Below, piece after piece: positions 12,928 to 23,160 of a stretch of DNA of 64,000 nt. Position numbers and translations under genes: made by a program. Numbering within the stretch: position 1 is the stretch's first letter; each line of letters opens with the position of its first letter. Source of the stretch: Diatrype stigma. Taxonomy: Eukaryota; Ascomycota; Sordariomycetes; Xylariales; Diatrypaceae. The stretch spans positions 124,001 to 188,000 of the forward strand of contig JAKJXP020000003.1 of assembly GCA_022225965.2 (NCBI GenBank), read 5' to 3'. The notes below the pieces were generated by a model. It was not told the DNA's origin and ran no database searches. It saw nothing but the letters and a program-made list of their open reading frames with translations.

Positions 12928-13495
12928 GGCGCTTTTCCCAGTCTTGCCGGTGAAACCGTTGGTTACCTAGTTACGCCGGAGATAAGGCGGTGAATGATGT
13001 ATACCTGTATTGACAGCATATCACAATGTGTTAATATGTGGGCGCTGTTACGGTGCATCCATACCGCTGCGCCATGAGACATAAGATTGGCGGGTTGATG
13101 GCACCTGTGGCACTCGATCTCGGTACTATATGTGGAGCATCGCGCACGACATAACAGACGCCCCCTGAGTCCATACTGCCCATACAATTTGTACGTATAA
13201 TACAAGTGGTTATCTCATGCTTTGGTTCTAACGATCATGTTTCACTTGACCAAAACTTGAGGATGGATCTATATACGACGATATCAATTTCCTGGGGATT
13301 CTTTTGTGAATGTGAGAGTTTGTTCTTTTGAAGACCAATACACCCAACGAAGCGGCTATTAATCCAGTCTTGATTATATACGAAAAGCCATAAAGATCGC
13401 AACAACAAATTCTCGTAATTAGCTTTCTCTTGATCAACTAGTACCTAAATCCAACACAGGCTTTCCTACTCAACGTTGTTTTTCTATGATAGACT
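12928..13495. other. Intergenic, promoter side of the transcription factor
   Basis: About 570 bases between the regulator start and the end of the EthD gene. I see no gene. Confidence 0.55.
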
Positions 13496-14020
13496 TCACT
13501 TCAACGTTGCAATAGTGTCTCCCAGGAGCACAACCGGCATTCTGCGGTTACATGGAGTTAGCCATAAGTTCAAAAAAGACAGTGAACTAGAAGTCACCGC
13601 TAAGTCTATAGGGGAACGAAAGCTCCTATCTGAAGGATTTGAACGGCTAGCAGATGCTTACCTTGAACGATCAAGGAACAGCTCCTCGTCAGCAGCAATG
13701 CGGGCCGCGTTTTCGGGCTTCTGCATGATGCCCATGAATGTTTGGAAGGATGGCACGTCCGCGAAAGTCAGTTCTGCGAACGCATCGTAGTCGAAATCAA
13801 CCTGTTCTCCGATGAGGACAGTAGCAGGGTTCTTGGCATTGCGCTCAGTTGCGCCTTGGCCCTCCGTGCGGTGGATATAACGTCGTGTATGCGAGAGAGG
13901 AAAGTGCTCGCCGGCAAGCTCTTTGACTAAGGGGACATGAGTGCCCTCGTAATGGGTCTTGAATTGCTCCGGTGTTGTACCAGGCTTGCGGTAGGCGAAG
14001 ATAAGGACAGTGTGCGTCAT
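13496..14020 (-). CDS. EthD-domain protein (dimeric alpha/beta-barrel)
   Basis: Two exons, 14020-13662 and 13541-13496; 134 residues. The opening VLIFAYRKPGTTPEQFKTHY and HVPLVKEL match the EthD/ABM-like ferredoxin fold used by small oxygenases and cyclases in fungal secondary metabolism. The first exon alone ends FLDRSR and would stop at a TAA that forms part of the GTAAGC donor. Splicing to CAG at 13542-13544 adds MPVVLLGDTIATLK, which matches the expected last beta-strand of the fold. The intron is 120 nt. Its substrate cannot be read from sequence. It lies between the regulator and the UbiA-family gene, where it could act on the same intermediate. Confidence 0.85.
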
Positions 14021-14987
14021 GATGAAGAGCCTGGACAAGAATGGGATTGTATGAGGTGGTGCTAAGTTGCGAGGAGAATTGGAATGTCGTCTTTCTCTGG
14101 CAGAGTCTGGTCTTTATGAGGTTGAGAATGCCCGAGTCCTGACCACGTTGCAATGGCCAGAAGAAGTCGTCCAAAACTGAGGTAACTCACATAGGCCTAA
14201 CTCGCAGCCTCTGGCAACAGCTTGCCCACTGCGCCACATAACTGCAGGGTCCCAACTATACAGTTTCTGAACACTGTGTAGTAGGCAACATTCGACCATT
14301 GGAGTGGGCCAAGGCAATGGTTACATTATTACTATAGTATATGCCATTGCAGGGTGATGTGACTTGACGTAGTTAAAAGCTCCGAGGCATTGTATAAGAC
14401 ATGGGGTGAACTCGATAGTAGCAAATATAGCAAATAGAGCAGGGGATGAAGAAGGCGGGGTTGTAGTTGAATGGTGGGGCAACTCTGTATAGTTCCTCCT
14501 GTTGGTATTGCCGTGCATGCATTGCATAGCCCCTTTACTGTATGTATGCATTGTACCAGTTGGCCCCCAATCCGACCTGTCAGCTAGCACCAGTAAGCCA
14601 GAACGGATATCTTACCCGAACTAAATCTTCGTTGACTAAGGCTGTTAGCAACATCCCTGCAAGAGGCTAGTAATGAGTTATCACGCTTCGATACTACTAT
14701 AGATTCGTATAGACCGCATTTGTGGGAGGCAGTTAGATATTCCTACCGTAGTATGACTGCCTTAATCCACCTGATGCTATATTTGAATGATGACCGCAGC
14801 TACAGTTGCTGTCCATGCAGGGGTGTTCGGTCTCGACACAACAACACGACGTTGCTAACTTGTGCTTTCCACGGTATTGCTTGCCTAGTCAAAGTGAAGA
14901 CGTAAAGAGACTTCATAAAAAAAGATGTCCGTCCTATCTATAGAATGAAATCCGATGTAACTGTCGCCCCCAAGCCATCCCCAACCG
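14021..14987. other. Intergenic, no gene seen
   Basis: Nearly 1 kb between two minus-strand genes. It contains the EthD gene promoter and the UbiA-family 3' flank. Open frames here are short and have no family resemblance. Confidence 0.55.
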
Positions 14988-15938
14988 TTAGACTGAGTTA
15001 TTCCACTGCGCTAATACCGGAAGAGAATACATGCTGACCAGCCAGACATTGTAGATGCGAAAGGTTGCCTTGTCTTCCTCCACAAGTGTCCTACGCATAG
15101 TACGCCATGCCACCCATGCACCGAGTGTGCCTAGTAGGAAATACCCAGCCAGACCTGACATCCAGTACCAGGGACCAACGACGCTCCAACAAGCCACTGC
15201 GATGGCAATAGAAAAGCGGGCTGGCCTATCCCCAATGACGAGCGGCACCGTTCGACGTCCGGCTAGCGCATCGCCCTCCTGGTCGTACATGTCCTGAGAA
15301 TGCACCGTAGTCGCGACTACTGCCGCAATCAGCCCCAGCCAGGACAGCATGGGCCGGACAGTCAGCACCGATACACCTCCCCATGCTACTTCCAGGGCCC
15401 CAGAGGCGAAGCTCGTAAACCCTGCGGCGTTGAGCACGTTGCGTGTGACGAGTCCATGATCGCCTCCCAGCTCGTTATAGAGATAGCCAAGGACGGACAG
15501 GAGGCTGCTCTGCACAAGCCCCCCACCGGCGAGAACGCTGGTCCCTTGGGCAAGCACATACGCGAAGTGGCCCAATTTGCGCGCTGTGCCGGCCGAGAGG
15601 CGCCCAGCCGGAATCGGGCGCCATGGCTTATTCAGCTGGTCCTCTCGGATGGCGAGTGCGTTGTGCTGGTTGTTGATGGTAAAGGCAAGAAGGTTTACCC
15701 ACGTCCAGAGTAAGATATTGGGCAAGCGGAAGAAGAATTCTGCAGGTTGAGTTTCCATATAGCCACAATTGAAGAGTGCAAATGCGGTGCTAGGGAATAC
15801 CATAGTCTTCAGGTCGTTGCAAGTGAAAAGCCATAGTGTATAGATGTGATAGAGGAGAGCCGAAGTCAGTCGGTCCCATTCGGCCTTAAGCTCCATCGTG
15901 GTCTTCTTGTTCACAGAGTTTGATCCCGAGTGTATCAT
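14988..15938 (-). CDS. UbiA-superfamily membrane prenyltransferase or terpene cyclase
   Basis: Single exon, 316 residues, about eight predicted transmembrane helices. The first active-site loop reads INNQHNALAIREDQLNKPWRPIP (residues 88-110, broken here as INNQHN, then ALAIRED, then QLNKPWRPIP). The second reads DMYDQEGD (216-223), followed by AGRRTVPLVIGD. These two Asp/Asn-rich loops bind Mg-diphosphate in UbiA enzymes. The NKPWRPIP style is shared by fungal UbiA-type cyclases such as the fumagillin bergamotene synthase, as well as by some prenyltransferases, so cyclase versus transferase is unresolved. The first loop has Asn-Asn-Gln where classical UbiA enzymes have N-x2-D, which favours a specialised role. 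It would act in the ER membrane. The ATG at 15938 is the first in frame. Neighbours are the EthD protein, a rhodopsin-like protein and a P450. Confidence 0.85.
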   Translation of the reverse strand: MIHSGSNSVNKKTTMELKAEWDRLTSALLYHIYTLWLFTCNDLKTMVFPSTAFALFNCGYMETQPAEFFFRLPNILLWTWVNLLAFTINNQHNALAIREDQLNKPWRPIPAGRLSAGTARKLGHFAYVLAQGTSVLAGGGLVQSSLLSVLGYLYNELGGDHGLVTRNVLNAAGFTSFASGALEVAWGGVSVLTVRPMLSWLGLIAAVVATTVHSQDMYDQEGDALAGRRTVPLVIGDRPARFSIAIAVACWSVVGPWYWMSGLAGYFLLGTLGAWVAWRTMRRTLVEEDKATFRIYNVWLVSMYSLPVLAQWNNSV

Positions 15939-17114
15939 CAATAAAAAGAGGAAAGTGAAATGTTTATGTGCTATGGTGGACGGTACGGGAAGATTGATTC
16001 ATAGGTGTGTTGGTGGTAGACCAATATCGTTCACTTCTACTTATGACCTATATACTAAGTAACCTTAACAGGAGGCCATCATCGCTTATCGTTAATTACA
16101 TATGTGATCGCCCAACATACGGAAAACGACCAACTGATCAGCCTACAGGCAGCCTACAGTCTGCTGATACAATCCGTCATGACCTTGCATCCACTGACCT
16201 ATTCCCGAACCAACCGGTAAGTGTCCTAATCATGATACTCAATCTCATCCTTAAGTTCTGCACAGCCTTTCATTGCTCCATGTCTCTGGAGACTTGGCAC
16301 TTCCGTATTATACTTGCCACTATAGCGACGTCGAAAGGTACATAACTAGTAGGTTATATCTAAATATAAGCAAGTATGATGGTGCATAGTAAACATGAAC
16401 CTTCGTGGGTGATATTTCTACCTGTCGGATAAGAGGATGGATCATTCTTTACGAGAGAAGGCTAATATGATCCAACAGACATTGCTAACGTCAGCATATC
16501 AAGTGGTGATATAAGTCCAGCTCCCACGTTTTCTGCACCGTGCCACAAACCCGAAAGCTACTCGATACCTGCATTGGCCCACAATAGCTGGCTCCTAGTA
16601 AGCAAGCCCCCACGTTACACTGGGTGGTTCTGCCCGTCTAACGCGCGGCTATAGGTGCCATGAGGTAAGTAGTTCATATGGCATAGTGATGCCGTGAATT
16701 GACAATGTACTATCGAGAGCTAGCTGTGGTATTTGCTCACCAACTCATTTCCTAGACAGATGGATAGTATGTATAATATCAACAATCAGCTGCATCAAGA
16801 GTACTTTGGCACTGCAGGACATGAAGGAGATAATATATGTGGAGGGGGTCAAATATATTAAATCTAGAGTAGAAAAAAACTGATGCCTTGCCAAAACAAT
16901 CATCTATCATATGTCTGTAACATTTTATAGTATCATCATTATCGACATAGGTAAACATAAGTCAAGGCACTCTGGTTTGGCATTGGTGCAAAATCCTAGT
17001 TACTAGACAACGTAAACTTCACTGCTTAAAGTCTTCCCAGCTATCGATATATGACATGGTCTAAGACGTGGTGGAAACCTGGGTTTCCGCCAGCAAGATG
17101 ATAATCCGGAATTT
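15939..17114. other. Intergenic, no gene seen
   Basis: This 1.2 kb holds the UbiA-family promoter and the 3' flank of the rhodopsin-like gene. It is AT-rich with short open frames only. Confidence 0.55.
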
Positions 17115-18442
17115 CTAATTCTCTGTAACCCTGAAATCCCGGGCAACCTTAATACCAGCCACATCATTGTCAGACCCTTCAGGCCAGTATGCAGCGCTGA
17201 CGTTCGTACCAGCCCGGATATGACCCAGCTCCAGGCGCATTTCTTCATCGGCAACGTTACTTGCTGTGTCTTGGGAGCCGTAGGCCGACTTTTGGGAACA
17301 TGCCCCGGAAAGGTCCACAGTATCAGAGCTTTGTAGTCGAACATGGTCTCCTCTTTCACTAGCACGACCGTCGCCTGTGGTGTGGCTGCCAAGGTATCGT
17401 TTGTAGTGTAGTGCTTGACCGGACGATCCCGGCGAACTCCCCTTACTCTTATCACGGCGGAAGATATGTCCCATCCTAGGAACAGAAGCAACCATGATCC
17501 CCAGGGCCATCTCGGCCACTGTTAGTATTGCGCTATCGAGGGTGCAATACGTGAAATCATCCATTAGGCTGCAGTTCAGCACTTCAAAGATACGCGCAAG
17601 GTTGATGGCAGAAATGCTAAGAAGTCGAGGCTGTCAGTCATCGTTTCCCGTGTTCGTAGAACCGCGATGGAGCACGTACCTCATCCCCAAGCCAAAAGTG
17701 ACAGAGACAGCAACCTTTCGGCCAGTTCGCATCTTCAGGCCCCAGATAATTGGTAGGGGGGGCGCTACAATAACGACATCCAGCACCATGTTGATGGTAG
17801 CCGCTGCAAGTTCGGCTTCTCCCTCATTCCCACATGTGCCTTCTATCGTCCTATCCCAGTTATAGGCGATGGGAGAGCATAGTCTCAAGGTCGTAGAGAG
17901 AGCGCCGACATAGAACAGGCAGACAATGGCTACGGAGGCCCAGGTTGCCCAACGGAACCAGCGCGCTCGTCCGAATACTTCGAGATACAGCAGTAGGATA
18001 GCGACTCGAAACGAACATATGGAGATCGCCCACATGAACTGAGAGGCAAAGAATGACTGGATGGAAGAGTTAGCACCTACATGCATGCAGTCTCCAAAGT
18101 ACACAGCATACCTTCAGGCCGATGGGCAGCTCGACAGCGCTCACATCAGAAATGTGTAAGCCGATTCCGCCATCCACAGTTCCGACTAAGAGAGCAGCAC
18201 TGTAGCCGAAAAGCATAATCTGGAATAATTAGTTTCTAACAGAACTGCCTCGAATGAATATGGGTTTCTGAAGTGATACACACCAGTGACACCAAGCAGA
18301 GAATGTCGTGCAGCTTAGCACCGCTCCTCTGGATGGATATGCTATAGAAGCGCAGGACCACGCTGGCTGTAGCCAGTGCGTCCAGAACGATGAAGCATAC
18401 CAGGAGCTTCGTGCCCTCCAAACCATGTAGACCTGACCCCAT
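17115..18442 (-). CDS. Rhodopsin-like integral membrane protein (SAT4 / fungal rhodopsin-domain family)
   Basis: Four exons, 18442-18284, 18219-18112, 18056-17680 and 17616-17115; 381 residues. The order of features fits the seven-helix fungal rhodopsin-domain family: an N-terminal helix (LLVCFIVLDALATASVVLRFY), KLHDILCLVSL (the DD-like motif reduced to HD), a central FRVAILLLYLEVFGR, then DRTIEGTCGNEG, ATINMVLDVVIVAPPLPIIWGLKM, and a last helix ending ASVPRM. The cytosolic tail of about 130 residues is Ser/Gly/charged and poorly conserved. Three introns of 64, 55 and 63 nt all close in frame. The molecular role of this family is not established; members are common next to fungal metabolite clusters. 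A second member lies at 56321-57815. Confidence 0.8.
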
Positions 18443-19149
18443 TTTCAGAGAGATGCGACAAAGTAGGTGATCAGAGGAATATGTAGTGGCCAGCAAACAT
18501 GAAATGCGCCAAACGATTTGAAGGAAAATAGGAGATGGGCACTGTAGACGTGACAACCTAGCTGAGTTCTCACAACGGATGACTGAACAATAGTGCAGCC
18601 GGAGCTGAGGAGCAAGCGGGTATAAGATGATAATGTTCATAGGCTGTCCGTCTACGACTATACCTGCTTGTCTAGTACCTATAAGCGAGCTAATTGGCCG
18701 GTTGTGGGTTGTTGTTGGCTGTTGGCGGTTGGGGGCTGACGGGGGGCTTGGCACGCTGCATGGTCCTTTCAGGGCTGACAGTGATAATGGCAGGGTACCA
18801 AAACCTATATGAAGAAGATAAAAATAAATTAGTGGGTTGATTTGTATGATTACTATAAATCTACATCGTCAGACTATCTCAATGGCATTCTTCGTCCTGG
18901 GCTAGGCACATAGGATTCGTATAGACAGTACTCCTAGCCGCGCAAGTGGGGATGTGTTAGTACGGGATGGCTGGATCATCGATGTTGGCATCAAGGAGGG
19001 AGTTCGATATACTCCTACACTTATCTAGATATCCATATATAGTTATAGGTACTGGTCCGTTTGACAAAGATATATTTCCGAGCCTGTATCAGCCTTCACT
19101 CACTTGATTTCTCTTGATACACAGATCACTGCTACGAGCCGTTGATGCC
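18443..19149. other. Divergent promoter region
   Basis: About 700 bases between the rhodopsin-like gene (minus) and the P450 (plus), so the two may share control. A TATA-like run lies near 19034-19042. A minus-strand open frame extends the rhodopsin-like reading frame upstream to 18754, but the natural start is the ATG at 18442. Confidence 0.5.
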
Positions 19150-21290
19150 ATGATGATTCCCCAGGGTCGTACTATACTCTATGCCAGTCTCGTGGGCATT
19201 TTATCCCATAACTGTCTGTTCATAAGAGGCGAGTGGCATCTCAGAGCTCCTGGTGTTGTGTCTATCCACCTGCTGGCCTTGGTAATATGGCCTGCAGTGC
19301 TGGTTGTCTGGCAGTCTGAGCCCATTTCCCAAGTCCTATACGGGACGTTAATATCAGCACTGGCTTATTTGTTTGGGCTCTTCGGCAGCATCTCAATCTA
19401 TCGCCTATTCTTCCACCGTCTTCGACACTTCCCTGGCCCACGGATGGCTGCTTTGACCAAGCTCTGGCACGTCTACCAATGTCGGGATTCTCGCAATCAC
19501 TTGATACTTGATGCTATGCATAAACAATATGGAACTTTTGTGCGAACTGGTAAATTCTCCTCAGTTTACCACATTGTATTGGAAAAGAGACATTTGCTAA
19601 TGTACTCGTACGTCGAAACAGGTCCAGAGGAAGTCACCATTTTCCACCCCAGAGCTTTCGAGCTCATGGACGGCGTGGGAAACAAGAATACCAGAGCAGA
19701 ATGGTACGATATAATCCATCCGCTTGCTTCTCCTGTCTTCTCCCGTACGGTGAAAGACCATCGGGCTCGTCGCCGTATCTGGAACCAAGCTTTGTCTAAC
19801 AAAGGTAAGACTATTTGCCTATTGGTTTTCCGTCCCCCAGCTGCCTTCATGTTGGAACTGACGTCAGTAAGGTAGCCATCAACGACTATCTACCGCGCAT
19901 CCTCGCACAGGTAGATGCTCTTGAGCACATTATTTCTAGCCACGGCACCCAGCCTGTACTGTTGAACGATGTGATGATGTGGTTTGCGTTTGACTCCATG
20001 GGCGAGTTTGCTTTCAACCAGAACTTCGACATGATGAAGATGAGCAAATGGCACGCCATAGTCAAGCAACAGCGGTCTGCGCTCTCACTTCTCGGGCCCC
20101 TGAACCCCGCAGTTTGGGCCATCCGGTTCGGCTTCGCCTTTGCCTCTTTTATCCCCGCTATAAGCGCATGGAAGGGCATGATACAGTTCTGTGAGGAGTG
20201 TATTCAGAGACGTCTCAAGGTAAGCACTATTATCCAGAGAAAGGGCTGACCCAAAGAGTACTCCCGCCGTGTGAACCATTCTGCTAATTAGTTCTATTCT
20301 CTTTAGACGACTCCGAAGCTCCCTGATATCGCCGAATGGCTGATCAAGGAATATGACGCGACGGAGACCAAATATACAAAAGAAGCGAGGGATAACCTTC
20401 TGCTCGATAACGCTACGTCCGTTATTGTGGGCGGGAGGTAAGTACTACACAGATCACATCACTCTTGGGAAAGAACAGGAGAGGGGACGCCTTACGGTAC
20501 TGTTGACAGTCACTAACAGAATCTATGCAGCGACACTACCGGTCCGAGCTTGATCCTGGTATTCTACTTCCTCGCTCTTTATCCACACCACGCGGATCTT
20601 ATCGCCCACGAGCTTAGCAATATCGATAGCTCGGACATTTCCTCATTGGCGAAACTACCGCTTCTCAATGGGTTCATCAATGAGACAATGAGACTCATCC
20701 CTGCTGCCTTGACCATGGGCACACGTATCACCCCGCCGGAGGGAATAGATGTCGACGGGACGTGGATCCCGGGCAATGTTAAGATTGTAGGGCCTAGATA
20801 TACCATTTTTCGAAGTATGTTATTTTCATCAGCATACTTATTCCTGCAGGCCTTTGGGCCATGAGAGAATCCAGGCCAGGCACGGCTGTTAGTGAACACT
20901 CTACTGATTATTATAATAGTGGAAAGCGCCTTCGCAGAGCCACTGGCTTTCATCCCGGAGCGATGGCACAGCCGTCCTGAACTAGTCAAAGACAAGAAGG
21001 CATTTGCACCCTTTGGGGTTGGTATGCAATCCCATTCTCTAACTCTATATTTGAATGAGTGCCACAGTTGAGCTGACCATACCCCTATTCAATATACAGG
21101 GAGCCGAGCCTGCGTAGGGAAAGGCCTAGCCCTGACGCAGATCCGGCTAGTCACTGCAAAGCTTGTGAAGAAGTACCACGTCCGCTTCGCGCCAGATTGT
21201 AGACCGGAGCTCGTGGAGAGGGATATGAGGGATCAAATGACAGCACAAGTAGGCCGTGTACAGTTGCTCTTCGAACGAAGGGATATTTGA
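19150..21290 (+). CDS. Cytochrome P450 monooxygenase
   Basis: Seven exons: 19150-19549, 19622-19804, 19876-20219, 20307-20437, 20531-20814, 20920-21021 and 21100-21290; 544 residues. All hallmarks appear once spliced: PGPR after the membrane anchor, I-helix GGSDTT (351-356), ETMR (404-407), a PERW motif, and the heme loop FGVGSRACVG with Cys486. The N-terminus has several hydrophobic segments instead of one, a pattern seen in a subset of fungal P450s; it anchors the enzyme in the ER. Exon 3 uses the acceptor at 19874-19875, which alone gives SNKAINDYLPRI in frame. The intact motifs suggest a working enzyme, most likely an oxidase of the local pathway. The substrate is unknown; the UbiA-family product is the obvious candidate. 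Confidence 0.9.
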
Positions 21291-22002
21291 TTTGGAACCA
21301 AAGTTTCGTTGATGTACCTGTATTATTAATAGCCTTTGGCTTCTCTTCCTCTTGTCACTGTGGATATAATGGACTCAAGGTGCATAGGACGAATGAGCTT
21401 GTTGCAGGTCAGCGGCTCCATCCGGAGACAGGGGCTAGGGACAGTTTCACCTGAATGGTATAACTTGTGTCTGAAGATCTATAATGCGTCCTTCTGTATA
21501 TAAGCTCCTCTTCCTGCTCTAGCTCTGTCGAATTTTGAAGATCAAAGATAAAAGGTATGAGTTCTGAGATAAATACGTAGCGTCTTGGCTGAGGGCCATC
21601 ACCGGAGACCCTTACGAAGTCAGCATGAAGCTATGTCATATACTCTCGTCAGCCAGTGTATCAAATTAAAGGTAATATGCAATGACATCATAGTACAGGG
21701 CTACCATAAGCAACGCTCATTGAGCGCTGATCTGCTAGCTTTACGACCTGAATACTTAGCCAACAAGATGGTAAAAACGGGGCATGCAAAATATAGCCTC
21801 GAGATCAACAGTTATACGGGGGCTGCGTTATAACAGCAGATACCCATCGTCTCAGCCACTTTTCTATTAAAGATGTGTAATTCCGTGTCGATGTGTCCGA
21901 AACTTCCTTCTGCCTAATCGACTTACGCGACATCGAGCAGGTTGACGCAATATTTGAATACTTCACGCATTACCACAACGCCATCATCGCACTCAGGATA
22001 AC
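21291..22002. other. Intergenic, no gene seen
   Basis: About 700 bases between two plus-strand genes, with P450 3' flank and the promoter of the secreted-protein gene. A short open frame at 21585-21833 has no supporting features. Confidence 0.55.
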
Positions 22003-23160
22003 ATGAGTCGTACATCTATCAAAGCTTTGCTCCTAGCGAGCTTATCACTCAAAGCGGTTGCGGAAAGGAATACAACATCCTACAATCCTTCGGAAACCCT
22101 CGGAAGTTCCAACCCTGAGATGGTAGTGGGATCATATGAGTACAGGCTCTTCGAAGAGGGCAACGCACACCCGAATGCAACGCGCTCTGTAACCTTCAAG
22201 CCCTTCGAATGGTTCGGACAGGAACCCGAGATCGCTGATAGAGAGTGGACGTGGCGTAAGTTGCTTCTTCTCCTGCTCAGCCGTGTACGGAATGCTAATG
22301 GAAGGAATAAGGGGTCAACATCTCCGATTTCTCCGTCCCGAATGCAGAACCCGAGTTTACGGAGCTTGGCCCACTGATTGACCCGCATGTTGTCAACGTG
22401 GCCTACGACTTCTCCTGGGAAAGGGGCGGGAACATGTCCTCTGCTTTGGGCAACTCGACGGGTCCCTTTTGCGTATCTATAACAAGTGTAGGTTGGAAAT
22501 TTTGAATTTTGCCCTGTCGTATCATACACACCCTGATGCAAAACTGACAAAATTCGCTAGATCGACTACCCGACCAACGTCACAAACGCATATACCGACG
22601 ACAACACCGACAGCGTGGACTGCACGCCGGTATTGGGTGAAGAGTGCGTGAACGCCATTCTCAGGGACGGGGCCAACACTGTCGGGGGCTCTTACTGCAA
22701 CGGGCCGCAGACGACCTGGTCTGAACTACCCGAATGCGCGAGCACGATAGGTTATGCATCGGACATAAGCCAGTACCCCGGCATAGGCACTACAAACCTC
22801 AACAGTGGTAATAGCACGGCCAATGCCACGATCAATGGAAAGACCGTTCCCCATCCCAACCGCGAGAGCGGCGACGGTTTCTATTCGAAGAGCAGTGGGT
22901 CTGTCAACGGGACGAACACCACGGCGTACTACGCGGCGACCAACCAGTTACACGTCGTCATGATGGACACCCAGCTCCCCGATTCCAGCGGCTCCGGCGG
23001 CGGGGTCGGCAGGCCCAACCTGCTCTGCATGCGTGTCAATACTACGATATTGGATGAGACGGATAGTGACGAAGGTGCAGGGCCGAGTGTGCGAGTCAGC
23101 CTTGGGATGATGTATACAGCCATGCTTGCTGCTGTTGGTAGTGTGGTATTTTTCATCTAA
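22003..23160 (+). CDS. Secreted, possibly GPI-anchored protein of unknown function
   Basis: Three exons, 22003-22255, 22312-22487 and 22561-23160; 342 residues. It starts with a signal peptide (MSRTSIKALLLASLSLKAVA). Several N-glycosylation sequons follow (NTT, NAT, NMS, NST, NVT and others), as do paired cysteines in CTPVLGEEC. It ends with a hydrophobic tail (MMYTAMLAAVGSVVFFI) after a small-residue region, as in GPI-anchored cell-wall proteins. There is no recognisable catalytic domain. It follows the P450 on the same strand but nothing ties it to the pathway. Both introns (56 and 73 nt) close in frame, and the hydrophobic ends fit a complete gene. Confidence 0.75.
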
